Source: CAZNNH01 sp964574335
GTDB taxonomy: Bacteria; Acidobacteriota; Vicinamibacteria; Fen-336
DNA length: 64,000 nt
Assembly (NCBI GenBank): GCA_964574335.1
Contig: CAZNNH010000003.1
Span: 1 to 64,000 of the forward strand
Reading direction: 5' to 3'
The stretch's first letter is position 1. The number at the start of each line of letters is the position of its first letter. Positions 19,703-28,672 of this stretch are shown here, in pieces. Under the pieces are notes generated by a model. That model ran no database searches, was not told the origin of the DNA, and saw only the letters and a program-made list of their open reading frames with translations. Position numbers and translations under genes: made by a program.

Positions 19703-20083
19703 CTAGCTCTTGCGCTTGACCAGGCGGAAGACCCGGTCGGTCGACGAGGGCGCACCTCCGAGGAGTCGCACCTCGACCTCCAGTTGCGGACCCCGATCCT
19801 CCAGCCGGACCTCGAGCTCCGGGGCGTCCTCGGGGTTTGCGGGATCCTCGACCAGACGTGACGCCGCCTCCGCCACGTCTCGCCCGACGCCTCCGCTGGT
19901 TTCGTCGTCGAAGCCGGCGAGCTGGGCGGTGCGGGTGGCGAGGTCCTGGGCCAGGGCGACGACCGGCGGCCCGGTCGGAAGGCGCATGACGAAGCTGGGC
20001 GGCCGCGGCCGGCGACGGGAAGCGCCGGCCGCGCCGGGACGCGTCTTGTCGTTCACCACGCCGCGACTATACCCTTTTCTCAC
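19703..20083 (-). CDS. small protein resembling a degenerate RsbW-type HATPase
   Basis: 126 residues, not firmly recognised. Residues ~33-105 follow the first half of anti-sigma/RsbW-type ATPase domains: LAQDLATRTAQLAGF, an E-helix VAEAASRLVED, then two strands ELEVRLEDRG and LEVEVRLLG. The N-box Asn expected after the helix is Arg, and the later Gly-rich ATP-lid boxes are absent, so ATP binding is unlikely. GTG 20083 overlaps the ribF stop (GTGA), which argues for a translated gene; a start at 20059 or 20056 (GTG GTG) is also possible. It sits between ribF and cysS in a compact operon. Confidence 0.6.
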   Translation of the reverse strand: MRKGYSRGVVNDKTRPGAAGASRRRPRPPSFVMRLPTGPPVVALAQDLATRTAQLAGFDDETSGGVGRDVAEAASRLVEDPANPEDAPELEVRLEDRGPQLEVEVRLLGGAPSSTDRVFRLVKRKS

Positions 20084-21012
20084 CGCGCCAGCAGCGCCCG
20101 CGCGGCTGCGATGTCCATGCGTATCTGGGCCGCCAGCTCCTCGGCGCCCGAGAACTTCCGCTCTTCACGAAGGCGGGCCTCGAACTCCCAGCGCATCGGT
20201 CGCCCGTACAGGTCTCCGGAGTAGTCGAGCAGGTGGGCCTCGACGGTGCGGCGTCCCCCGCCGAAGGTGGGGCGGTGTCCGATGTTCACCACCGCCGGCC
20301 AGCGCGCCGATGCCCCGTGAAGCTCGCGGCAGAAGCCGGCGTAGACGCCGCTCCCCGGAAGCGTCTCGTTGTAGGCCTCGAGGTTGGCGGTCGGGAACCC
20401 GAGCCCGCGCGCCCGGCCGTCTCCCGGCACCACCACTCCGTCCACGAAGAAGAGGCGCCCCAGCATGGCGTTGACAGCGGCGAGCGCTCCTCGGGCCAGG
20501 GCCTCCCGGATCCGGGAGCTGCTGATGGCGGTCCCCTCGTGAAGGACCGGGAGCACCCCGCGCACCTCGATCCCCCAGGAGGCGCCGAGCCGCCGGAGCA
20601 GATCGAGGTCGCCGCCCCGGCCCCTGCCGAAACGGAAGCCCGTTCCCACCGCCACCAACCGAGCTCCCAGGCAGTCACGCAGCACCGCCCGCACGAACTC
20701 CTCGGGCGGCAGGTCCGAGAACTCCCGCGTGAAGGGGATCAGCACCAGCCGCTCGACCCCCAGGTCCCCCAGAAGCTCCCCCTTCTGATCCACCGTGGTG
20801 AGGGTGGCGGGAGCCCGGTCCGGGGCCAGCACCACCGAGGGGTGAGGCTCGAAGGTCAGGGCGACGGTGGTGCCCCGGCTCAGGCGCGCCTCGTCGGCAA
20901 CGGTGCGGGCCAGCGCTTGGTGGCCCAGGTGGACGCCATCGAAGTTGCCCACCGTGACGGCCGGCTCGGGCCAGCCCAGCGGGTCGAAGGACTCCAGGCG
21001 AAGCCGGCGCAT
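20080..21012 (-). CDS. ribF: bifunctional riboflavin kinase/FMN adenylyltransferase
   Basis: Makes FMN and FAD from riboflavin. 310 residues. The N-terminal FAD-synthetase domain shows the nucleotidyltransferase motif GNFDGVHLGH (22-31) and ISSSRIREAL. The C-terminal kinase domain shows GDGRARGLGFPTANL, VVNIGHRPTF and the catalytic Glu in TVEAHLLDY. ATG 21012 lies 8 bp after the preceding gene's stop; the frame is open upstream to 21135 but that part only shadows the DUF4388 gene. Its stop overlaps the next gene's start. Confidence 0.95.
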   Translation of the reverse strand: MRRLRLESFDPLGWPEPAVTVGNFDGVHLGHQALARTVADEARLSRGTTVALTFEPHPSVVLAPDRAPATLTTVDQKGELLGDLGVERLVLIPFTREFSDLPPEEFVRAVLRDCLGARLVAVGTGFRFGRGRGGDLDLLRRLGASWGIEVRGVLPVLHEGTAISSSRIREALARGALAAVNAMLGRLFFVDGVVVPGDGRARGLGFPTANLEAYNETLPGSGVYAGFCRELHGASARWPAVVNIGHRPTFGGGRRTVEAHLLDYSGDLYGRPMRWEFEARLREERKFSGAEELAAQIRMDIAAARALLAR

Positions 21013-21020
21013 GCGGCCAG

Positions 21021-22241
21021 TCAGGGTCGGCTGCCGCTCCTGCGAACCTCCGGGCCGGGCTCGCCGTCCGGCGTCGAGGACGCGCGGATCACGTACCCGC
21101 CAGGCAGCGCCTGGTACTCGTAGGGACGGCCCCACGGGTCCCTCAGGCAGCGGTCCGAAACCAGGCCCATGGCCACCAGCTCTTTGAGGTCGGCCGGCAC
21201 CACACCTCTCGCCAGGCGGTAAGCGTGGGCCGCCCGGTCCAGACGCTCCACCCGTTCGCGGCTCACCGCCCCGAGCAGCAGGGCCCGGGGCTCCTCCATG
21301 AACGAACCAACGCCCACCACCCCGAAGGGGCTGCTGAAGTGAATGGCCACGGCCGCCGCCGACAGCAGGAGGGCGAAGCCCAGGGCGAGGTGACCCGGGA
21401 GTGCCGAGACCGCCTCCGACCGCACGGCCGCCGCCTGGCGCGCTTCGACCTTCCCCACCGGCGCCACGATGGTGCGGTTCAGCAGGTCGAACAGGACCCG
21501 GCAGGTGTCGAACTCGCTGAGGCCACAGGAGTCGATGATGGCCTGGACCGTGTTCGAGCCATCCACCAGGCGGAAGACCCGGTGCTCCTCGGCCGAGAGG
21601 CGAACCTTGCCTGCCCCGCCCTGAGGCTTGGCCTCGCCGGCGCCACCAAAGGCGTCATCCAGCCCGGAGCCGTCGCCCTCGCCGGCCTCCACCGAGGAGC
21701 GGTCCACCAAGCTCCGGAAGACGATGTCCATCGAGGGGATCTTCTTCTCGATGATCGGCCACTCGTCGACCATCCGGATCCCCTCCATGAGCACGAAGTC
21801 CGCGCTCATCGGGTTCAGGTTCTCCCGGTCATAGTCGACGGAGTCGGCGGGGGCGAAGTTGTAGTCGCCCTCCTTCCAGCGGAACAGCCGAAAGACGATC
21901 TGCGAGACCTGCAGGGTGATGGCGTCCTTGAGGTTCTGGGGGGTGATCGCCCCGCTGGCCAGGAGCACGTGACCCAGGCGCTGGAGGGTCTGCTTCTGGA
22001 CCCCGAGGGCCTCATCGAGCCGCTCCCGGGTCAGCTTCCCCTGCTTGACCAGCACGTTCCCGAGCCGGTCCTCCAGACGCTTCCCGGAGCTGTCGGCCAT
22101 CACGATCGCGCCATTCTCGAAGGTGACCGTGACCTGCTCCGCCACGCTCCTCAAGGTCAGGATGCCGGTCTTCCTCTGCAGCCCGATCAACTGGAAGATG
22201 TCGGGAAGGCCGAAATCCTTGATCGTCCCCTCAAGCGCCAT
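21021..22241 (-). CDS. DUF4388 (PATAN) protein with pseudopilin-like C terminus
   Basis: 406 residues. The N-terminal ~100 residues match the DUF4388/PATAN pattern (LEGTIKDFGLPDIFQLIGLQ, KTGILTL), a domain common in deltaproteobacteria and acidobacteria and linked to gliding and signalling. A helical middle with FRLFRWKEGDYNFAP repeats the DUF4388-type style, then an acidic linker. A single membrane helix (about 283-305) precedes a C-terminal tail LRDPWGRPYEYQALPGGYVI...STPDGEPGPE, which closely resembles the mature end of GspG-type pseudopilins. This combination is unusual. It lies between the zinc-ribbon TPR gene (15 bp) and ribF (8 bp). Confidence 0.75.
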   Translation of the reverse strand: MALEGTIKDFGLPDIFQLIGLQRKTGILTLRSVAEQVTVTFENGAIVMADSSGKRLEDRLGNVLVKQGKLTRERLDEALGVQKQTLQRLGHVLLASGAITPQNLKDAITLQVSQIVFRLFRWKEGDYNFAPADSVDYDRENLNPMSADFVLMEGIRMVDEWPIIEKKIPSMDIVFRSLVDRSSVEAGEGDGSGLDDAFGGAGEAKPQGGAGKVRLSAEEHRVFRLVDGSNTVQAIIDSCGLSEFDTCRVLFDLLNRTIVAPVGKVEARQAAAVRSEAVSALPGHLALGFALLLSAAAVAIHFSSPFGVVGVGSFMEEPRALLLGAVSRERVERLDRAAHAYRLARGVVPADLKELVAMGLVSDRCLRDPWGRPYEYQALPGGYVIRASSTPDGEPGPEVRRSGSRP

Positions 22242-22256
22242 GCCCGGTCCCCGTCC

Positions 22257-24191
22257 TCAAGCGCGCGCGCGTCGGACCATGCGGCGCGGCAACGAGACCA
22301 CCGACTCGAAGCTGGGTGTGACCACGTTGGCGATCGCGTAGACCGCGGCCAGCACCAGAAGCGCCAGACCCAGCATCCACCCCCGGGCGGCGGCCGCCGC
22401 CGCCTCGGTCAGGGGGGCCAGCCGGGCGGCCAGCACCAGCGCCGCCAGCGTCGTCGCCCAGACGCCCAGCAAGGGTAGCCCCATCCCCGGCTTCTGGGCG
22501 TAGAGATGACCCGAGCCCGGAGCCAGCAGCGACAGGAGCCGGAAGACCCGTTGCCGGCGGCCCTCCTCGCTCTTCACCTCCTGCAGCTTCTGGGCTCGCG
22601 CCGGCCCCGACACGCCATCCCGCACCACGTAGATATGATGGCACTGGGTGCACAACCCGGTGCCGGCGCCGCCGAGCTGGCAGCGGCGACAGAAGGGGGC
22701 CCCGCACTTGAGGCAGCGCAGCGTGAACGACCGGCTGCCCCGCCAGCGCGAGAGCACGAGCGCCGCCAGGCCGAAGATGGCCGCCGCGGCGCTGAACCGG
22801 GACCCGAGGCCCAACAGGAAGGCCTTGGCGGCTGACCCGCCGGCGGGGCCGGCGACCGCCTTTTCGAGCTTGGCCCAGACCTCCTCCTCGCTCGGTCCCA
22901 CGTCCACCACGGTGGGCACCGCGGTGTCGCCGCTGTGGTACTTCCATGTGGTGTCGTAAGCCGCGGTGGTCCGGCCCGAGATCGAGTCGGCCGAGGAGCG
23001 GGCCTCGCCGGCGGGACCGTAGGAGAAGGTCTGCAGCAACGCCACCGAGAGGTTGTAGAGGTAGGTGGCGCGGAAGGTGTCGGGGCCGCCCACCTCGGCG
23101 GCCTGGCGGTAGCGCTGGATCGCCGAGCTGAAATGGCCCCGGTCGAACTCGATGTTGGCGAGGTTGTTGAGGGCCACTGCGTCCGTAGAGCTCTCGGCCA
23201 GCATCCGCTCGTAGATCGCGGCCGCTTCGTCGTAGCGTCCCGCCTTCTTGAGAGCCAGCGCCTGAAGGTAGTCGAGATCGTGGTCGTTGCCCTCGGCCGC
23301 CACCTTCTCGAGCAGCTCGATCTCGGGAGCCCCGGGCTCGCCCGACACCGCCGCCAAGCCGGCGCTGAGCAGGGGACTCTGCCGGGCCAGCAGGCCGGTG
23401 CGGGCGGACGAGAGCTGGGCCACGCCGATCACCAGCAGCAGCACCAGGGCGGCACTGATCACCCGGTCGACCTTGGTCCCGTAGACGACCATGAGCGCGA
23501 TCCACCACAGCGGCAGCAGACCGTAGCCCTGCAGGGCCACCGTCGGCACCAGCAGCACCAGCACGTAGACCCCGAGGGCGCGCGGGACGCCCAGCCGCTC
23601 CTCGATGTCGTGGCGGAGCAAGCTGCCGTGCCGGAGCAGCAGCGTGACCGAGAAGACCGCCAGCACCATCAGCAGGACAGCCAGGCCGACGGCTCCCAGG
23701 TAGCTCACGAAATCGTGACGCCCCGGCAGGGTGGAGAGACGGGCGGTCAGTCCGGCGATCACGTGTCCCAGCGCGGAGCCGGCCCCGCTGGTGCGGGCCA
23801 GGGCGAAGTGGGCCTCAGCCAGGCTCGGGTCGAGGGCCACCGCGTTCTCGAAGTCCTCGCGGGCGGCCTCCTTGTCTCCCGCCTGGATCTTCTCGAGCCC
23901 CTCCGCCACCAGCGACATCGCCACCGTGTCGAGCCGGACGATGTTGCGCTCGATCCTCACCCGCTGGATCCTGTCCAGCGCCGCCTGGGCCTGCCCGACG
24001 TCCCCCGCCTCCTGAGCGGCCCGGGCGTGCTCCCAGAGGGCCCCGAACGAGCCCGACATGCCTTCCGGTTGGGACGGGACCGCCGCCGTCGTCCCCGAGT
24101 GCTCCTGGGCCGCGGCGGAAAGGGTGATGAGCGACAAGGCCAACGCCAGGCCCGGCGCCCGCCTCGCCGCTCTCCAGGTCGAGCGCTTCAC
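22257..24191 (-). CDS. TPR membrane protein with zinc-ribbon
   Basis: 644 residues. A signal peptide (about 1-28) is followed by a TPR-like segment (about 50-135). Next come four or five membrane helices (about 160-280), a second TPR block (about 290-380, EVAAEG...YEEAA-type: GRYDEAAAIYERMLAESST), one helix near 460, a double zinc knuckle CLKCGAPFCRRCQ...CTQC (about 495-525) and a hydrophobic C terminus with three helices. The Cys set could bind zinc on the cytoplasmic side. Family is unknown to me; similar proteins occur with DUF4388 and DUF1844 genes. The start overlaps the DUF1844 stop by 4 bp. Confidence 0.75.
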   Translation of the reverse strand: MKRSTWRAARRAPGLALALSLITLSAAAQEHSGTTAAVPSQPEGMSGSFGALWEHARAAQEAGDVGQAQAALDRIQRVRIERNIVRLDTVAMSLVAEGLEKIQAGDKEAAREDFENAVALDPSLAEAHFALARTSGAGSALGHVIAGLTARLSTLPGRHDFVSYLGAVGLAVLLMVLAVFSVTLLLRHGSLLRHDIEERLGVPRALGVYVLVLLVPTVALQGYGLLPLWWIALMVVYGTKVDRVISAALVLLLVIGVAQLSSARTGLLARQSPLLSAGLAAVSGEPGAPEIELLEKVAAEGNDHDLDYLQALALKKAGRYDEAAAIYERMLAESSTDAVALNNLANIEFDRGHFSSAIQRYRQAAEVGGPDTFRATYLYNLSVALLQTFSYGPAGEARSSADSISGRTTAAYDTTWKYHSGDTAVPTVVDVGPSEEEVWAKLEKAVAGPAGGSAAKAFLLGLGSRFSAAAAIFGLAALVLSRWRGSRSFTLRCLKCGAPFCRRCQLGGAGTGLCTQCHHIYVVRDGVSGPARAQKLQEVKSEEGRRQRVFRLLSLLAPGSGHLYAQKPGMGLPLLGVWATTLAALVLAARLAPLTEAAAAAARGWMLGLALLVLAAVYAIANVVTPSFESVVSLPRRMVRRARA

Positions 24192-24631
24192 GAGACCGAT
24201 CTCGTCATCTCGAGATAGCCCATGCGGAGCTGGTAGAGGAGGGTCTCGATGGCCCGGTCCTCCTCCGGCGATCGGTTCCCCCTCGTCTTCTCCTCGAGCA
24301 TCTCCAGGATCGAGATGAGGTGCCGCACCCCCGGCAGGTCCGGCCCACTCGGCTCCTCCCCGCCCGGGGAAAGCTCGCCGCTGAGCAGCATTCCGGCCTG
24401 GGCGGCCAGGCCGGCGAAGAAGCCGACCAGAGTCGGACGCTCTTCGGCCGCAGCCGCGGGCTCAGGCTCGGCGGGCGCCGACGCAGGGGTCGGAGCCGGC
24501 CTGTCGGCCGCAGCCGGTTCCGCGCTGGTCGGGGCTCCCCGGCCGGCGGCCACGGCGTCGTCACGCGGCTCGCCGTCCGCGGCGAAGTGGCGACGATCCT
24601 TGACGGTGAAGGGCTTCTTCTCCTCGCTCAT
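24188..24631 (-). CDS. DUF1844 family protein
   Basis: 147 residues. N-terminal half (about 1-75) is an Ala/Pro-rich disordered region; the C-terminal half matches DUF1844: LVGFFAGLAAQAGMLLSGE, DLPGVRHLISILEMLEEKT, then ETLLYQLRMGYLEM. The family is small, cytoplasmic and of unknown function, often near translation and cofactor genes. First gene of the seven-gene run down to yraN; the 207 bp upstream hold its promoter, of which I can see only an AT-rich GTGATAACAT patch (24756-24765 on the minus strand). Confidence 0.8.
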   Translation of the reverse strand: MSEEKKPFTVKDRRHFAADGEPRDDAVAAGRGAPTSAEPAAADRPAPTPASAPAEPEPAAAAEERPTLVGFFAGLAAQAGMLLSGELSPGGEEPSGPDLPGVRHLISILEMLEEKTRGNRSPEEDRAIETLLYQLRMGYLEMTRSVS

Positions 24632-24838
24632 CGTGCTGCCCGCGTGAGGCCCCTTGACGCCCGGTCGGCCCGGGACGCCGTCTTCAGTCGTCCCCTCCCC
24701 GCACGCCGTCGCGACGGCGAGGACCGGCCCAAGCCATGGACTTCGGGGGCGGATGTTATCACAAACTCAATGGGCAAACTCACTTCCCGGCAGCCGCCAA
24801 CCGGCGGCAGCGAGCGTCCCGTGGGGCCAGAGGCCGGC

Positions 24839-27193
24839 TCAGCGCACCCGTCGCTCTCCGGGGCCCAGGTGGGTCCGCACCCACACCCGAGCACCGTCCG
24901 TCGAGACGGTCACGGCCCCGTCCTGGTCGGTCCTGAACACGGCCGCGCCTGCGGTGACGTATCGGCTCACCACCTGCGGATCGGGATGGCCGAACGACGC
25001 AGCGCCGGCCGAGACCACCGCCACCGCAGGAGCCACGGCACCCACGAAGGAAGCGCTGCTGCTCGAGCGGCTGCCGTGATGTGGCACCTTGAGGACCAGC
25101 GACCGGACCTCGCCCAGCCGCCGCTCCGCCTCGCCGCCGATGTCCCCGGTGAGCAGGAAGCGCACTCGTCCCAGCCGGAGGGCCAGCACCACCGAGTCGT
25201 CGTTCGAGATCAGGGGTGGTGGCCGGTCGGGCCGCGGCGGACCGAGCACCCGGACCTCGACGCCATCCCATTCGCAGGCCCCACCGCTGAAGACCGTCCT
25301 CCGCGAGATGTCTGCCTGGGCGATCCAAGAGTCGAGCCGCCGGTACCCACCGTCGCGGATGGGGGCCGGGCCCTCCCAGACCTCGTCGATGTGGAACGCG
25401 TGGAGCAGAAACGGGAGACCGCCACAGTGGTCGCCGTGAGCGTGGGTCACCAGGACCCGATCCAGCCGTCTGACTCCGAGCTGCCACAGATACGGCGCCA
25501 CCACCCGCTCGCCGGCGTCGAATCGCTCGGGGACCCGGGGCCCCGCGTCCACCAGCCAGTACCTGCCGCCGGGCGAGCGAAGGACCAGGGCCTCGCCCTC
25601 TCCCACGTCGAGCACCGTCAGCGACAACCTTCCGTCGCCCGGCGCCGCCGTACGCATGACGGTCAGCCCCAGTAGGCCCGCCACCACCAGGCCCCACCCC
25701 GGGCGCCGCCAACGCTCGCCGGCCAGCGCTAGAAGGCCCAGCCACACGACCGCCGCCGCCCAGAGAGGAGGCGAGGGCACGCGGATGTCCAGCCAGGGCA
25801 GCCCTCCCACCCACTGTCCGCTGGCCAAAAGGGCGCGTGCGCTCCAGAAGCAGGCCGCGCCCAGCAGCCCGGAGAGCACCGGCACCGCCGCCGCCGACAG
25901 CAGCAGCGAGTAACCGCACAGGAGCACCGCGGCGGCGAGAGGGATCGCAACCAGATTCAGGACCAGGGCCGCCGGGGCCAGGCGGTGAAAGTGGGCCGCC
26001 AGCAGCGGCAGCAGCGCAAGCTGCGCCGAAAGCGAAGCGGCCAGGGGCCAGGCCAACCTCCGCGGCAGCCACCTGACGCTGCGGCAAAGCGGCGGCGTGA
26101 GGGCGATGATGCCCGTGGTCGCCGCAAACGAGAGCTGGAAGCCGACGTCGTCGATATCAAGGGGATGGCGCAGCAGCAGGAGGCACGCGGCCAGGCCGAG
26201 CAGGTTGAGCGGGTCGGCGTCGAGGTCGAGGCAGCGGCCGGCCGCGAGCACGATCACCATGGTGACGGCCCGCACCACGGGGGTGTGTCCGCCGACCAAC
26301 TCCGCATAGAAGACGAGCAGCGACGAGGCGGCGGCGGCCACCGCCACCCGCCCGAGGCCGAGCGCCCGCAGACCCCAGAGCAACAGCCCCGCCAGCACGG
26401 CGACGTGGGCCCCGGAGATGGCCAGCACGTGGTAGGTTCCCGCCGCCCGGAACGACTCCTCGGTAGCCTCGTCGAGACCGGAGCGGTCGCCGATCAGGAG
26501 CGCTTCGCAGAGCGCTCGTTCGGGACCGGGGGGCAGGTTCTCGGCCAGGCGCTCCCGGATCCAGGCCCGCAGGCGGGCCGCCGTTGCCGGCACGAAGCCG
26601 ACGGACCCCACTCCGAGGACGTGCACCAGCCGCGGGCTCTTGCAGCGTCCATAGGCGTGCACACCCTGCCTCACCGTGTGGGCGCCCAGGGCGAAGCTGC
26701 CGGGGTTCGCGAACCCCCGCGGCAGCCACAACGTCGCCCAGAGCCGGAGCCGGTCTCCGAGGCGAACCGATGGACGGGGGAGCCGACCTCTCACCTGCAC
26801 CACCACCCGGCCTCGCAGGTCGAGGCTCACGCCCCGGTGCCGCACCCGGTCCACGTCGAGGGTGAGACGCCAAAGGTCGCCGAGATCCTCTGCGTCACGT
26901 ACGGCGGTCCCCGCCAGCTCGACGGGGGCGTGGGCCGCCGTCCTCGCCCGCACGAAGCGGCGCAGCGGGTTCTGCTCGTGCTCCCGACGCTGGCCGAAAC
27001 CGCCGACGGCGCCGAGTGAGAAGGCGATCCCGCACAGCGCGAGGCTTGCCGCACGCGCCGATCGCGACAGCACGCACATCGCCAGCAGCAGCGCCGCCAG
27101 CCCCAGCGGAACGCCGACCCCGAAGGATCCCCGTCCTCCCAGCCAGGCGCCCGCCGCGATGGCGATCGCCAGCCAGAAAAGGGGTCTCGTCAC
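24839..27193 (-). CDS. comEC: ComEC/Rec2-type DNA uptake channel
   Basis: 784 residues. Inner-membrane channel for single-stranded DNA in natural transformation. N-terminal DUF4131-type region with two helices, a beta-rich soluble segment (about 85-190), then the competence membrane domain with about eight helices (about 230-500; contains LAISGAHVAVLAGLL, a family hallmark, and DVGFQLSFAAT). The C-terminal metallo-beta-lactamase-like domain keeps THAHGDH (583-589), GD (683-684) and VPHHGS. GTG 27193 is chosen because GGAGG lies 5 nt upstream; the frame runs to 27268 without a ribosome site. Other competence genes are not in the window. Confidence 0.9.
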   Translation of the reverse strand: MTRPLFWLAIAIAAGAWLGGRGSFGVGVPLGLAALLLAMCVLSRSARAASLALCGIAFSLGAVGGFGQRREHEQNPLRRFVRARTAAHAPVELAGTAVRDAEDLGDLWRLTLDVDRVRHRGVSLDLRGRVVVQVRGRLPRPSVRLGDRLRLWATLWLPRGFANPGSFALGAHTVRQGVHAYGRCKSPRLVHVLGVGSVGFVPATAARLRAWIRERLAENLPPGPERALCEALLIGDRSGLDEATEESFRAAGTYHVLAISGAHVAVLAGLLLWGLRALGLGRVAVAAAASSLLVFYAELVGGHTPVVRAVTMVIVLAAGRCLDLDADPLNLLGLAACLLLLRHPLDIDDVGFQLSFAATTGIIALTPPLCRSVRWLPRRLAWPLAASLSAQLALLPLLAAHFHRLAPAALVLNLVAIPLAAAVLLCGYSLLLSAAAVPVLSGLLGAACFWSARALLASGQWVGGLPWLDIRVPSPPLWAAAVVWLGLLALAGERWRRPGWGLVVAGLLGLTVMRTAAPGDGRLSLTVLDVGEGEALVLRSPGGRYWLVDAGPRVPERFDAGERVVAPYLWQLGVRRLDRVLVTHAHGDHCGGLPFLLHAFHIDEVWEGPAPIRDGGYRRLDSWIAQADISRRTVFSGGACEWDGVEVRVLGPPRPDRPPPLISNDDSVVLALRLGRVRFLLTGDIGGEAERRLGEVRSLVLKVPHHGSRSSSSASFVGAVAPAVAVVSAGAASFGHPDPQVVSRYVTAGAAVFRTDQDGAVTVSTDGARVWVRTHLGPGERRVR

Positions 27194-27307
27194 CTCGCCC
27201 TCCCGACCCAGCCGTGGGCCGAGGTGCAGGATAAGGCTCGCTGAGCCGGGGGCGCCCCCCGACCGCACACTTGTGGTGACTGTTCGGTGGCGCGACTCCC
27301 GCGGCGG

Positions 27308-28672
27308 CTAGCGGGGGACCAATTGCACGACCGTCTCCAGGTGATAGGTGTCCGGGAACAGGTCGAATCCCCGGATGCTGGCGGGCCGGTAGCCGAGCGC
27401 CGCGAAGCGGCGCAGGTCCCGAGCCAGCGTGGTGGGGTCGCACGAGACATACACCACGCTCTCGGGGTGGCGAGCGGCGATGGCGGCCACCACCGCCTCG
27501 CCGGCCCCCGTGCGGGGGGGGTCCAGGACGACACGCTCCGGCCTGGGCGACCTCGCCGGCCGCAGCATCTCCTCCACCCGACGACGCTCGACGCGAACGT
27601 TCCTGAGCCCGGCGGCGCGAGCGTTGAAGCTGGCGTCGGCGGCTGCGGTGGCGTTCTGCTCGACGGCCAGCACCCGCTCGGCCCGACCCGCAAGCGCCAG
27701 GGCGAACAGGCCCACCCCGGCGTACAGGTCGAGGACCACGCCAGCTTCAGGGGTCCGGTCGACGACCTCGCGCACCAGCGGCTCCAGCAGGTAGCGGTTC
27801 CCCTGGAAGAACGAGCCCACGTGGGCGCGCAGCTCCAGGCCGGCTACCTTGGCGGTCACGAAGGGCTCGCCCCTGAGGTGGAGGTAGAGGCGGCGACCGG
27901 CCCGACCCGGCAGCACGCCGAAGCCGGTGAGGTGGGGCGCGGCGGCGGCCAGGCGAAAGAGACTCGCGGCCTGGGCCGAGGGCAAGCTGGTGTCCAGGGC
28001 CGCCACCAGGCGGTCTCCCGCATCCGACTCGGCCAGCTCGATGCCGTGGATCTGCTGCCACGCCGCCGGGCTCGCCTCTATCCCCAAGCGGAACGAAGCC
28101 AGCGCCCGGTTCATGGCCGGCGACACCTGTAGGCACTCGTCGAGGTCCACGACCTCACGGGAGCCCGCCCGATACAGGCCGAGGCGCGCGGTGCCGCCGC
28201 GCTCGGCCAGGTGGAAGCGGGCCCGGGTCCGCCAGCCCTGCTCGGGAGAGGCCACCACCTCGATCTCCTCATCCCAGTTGAGGCCGCCCCGGCGCAGCGT
28301 CTCGCCGAGCACCTCCCCCTTGATCCGGCGCTGGGTCTCGTAGCCGAGCTCCTGGTAGCTGCAGCCTCCACAGCGGTCGTGGAACCGGCAGGGCGCCGGC
28401 CGGCGCTCGCGGCTCGCTTCGAGGACCGTCTCGATGGTGGCGCGGGCGTAGTCTCGGGACACCGACGAGACGCGGACCCGCAGCCGGTCGCCGGGGAAGG
28501 CGCCGGGGACGAAGACCACCTGACCCTGGTGGCGTCCCAGCCCCTGACCCTGGTACACGGCCTTCTCGATCGAGAGATCGATCACGTCACCGGTCCGCAA
28601 CCCCTGGCGCGGTCCCGACGAGGAGGAGGCCCCGGTTCCCGCCCCGGGAGGGGCGCCGCGGCCGGGGCTCAA
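27308..28672 (-). CDS. TrmA/RumA-family RNA (uracil-5-)-methyltransferase
   Basis: 454 residues. TRAM domain (about 26-90), then 4Fe-4S ligands Cys95, Cys101, Cys104 and Cys180 (CRFHDRCGGC; DLDEC), then the SAM fold (VLDLYAGVGLFALALA). Catalytic Cys411 is in VYVSCDPTTLARD and the general base Glu446 in TYHLE. This is the RlmD/RumA layout, so 23S rRNA U1939 or U747-type m5U is likely, but tRNA U54 cannot be excluded. The start is uncertain: TTG 28672 overlaps the upstream stop (TTGA). The frame extends to 29083 only as a shadow of the upstream gene. Confidence 0.9.
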   Translation of the reverse strand: MSPGRGAPPGAGTGASSSSGPRQGLRTGDVIDLSIEKAVYQGQGLGRHQGQVVFVPGAFPGDRLRVRVSSVSRDYARATIETVLEASRERRPAPCRFHDRCGGCSYQELGYETQRRIKGEVLGETLRRGGLNWDEEIEVVASPEQGWRTRARFHLAERGGTARLGLYRAGSREVVDLDECLQVSPAMNRALASFRLGIEASPAAWQQIHGIELAESDAGDRLVAALDTSLPSAQAASLFRLAAAAPHLTGFGVLPGRAGRRLYLHLRGEPFVTAKVAGLELRAHVGSFFQGNRYLLEPLVREVVDRTPEAGVVLDLYAGVGLFALALAGRAERVLAVEQNATAAADASFNARAAGLRNVRVERRRVEEMLRPARSPRPERVVLDPPRTGAGEAVVAAIAARHPESVVYVSCDPTTLARDLRRFAALGYRPASIRGFDLFPDTYHLETVVQLVPR

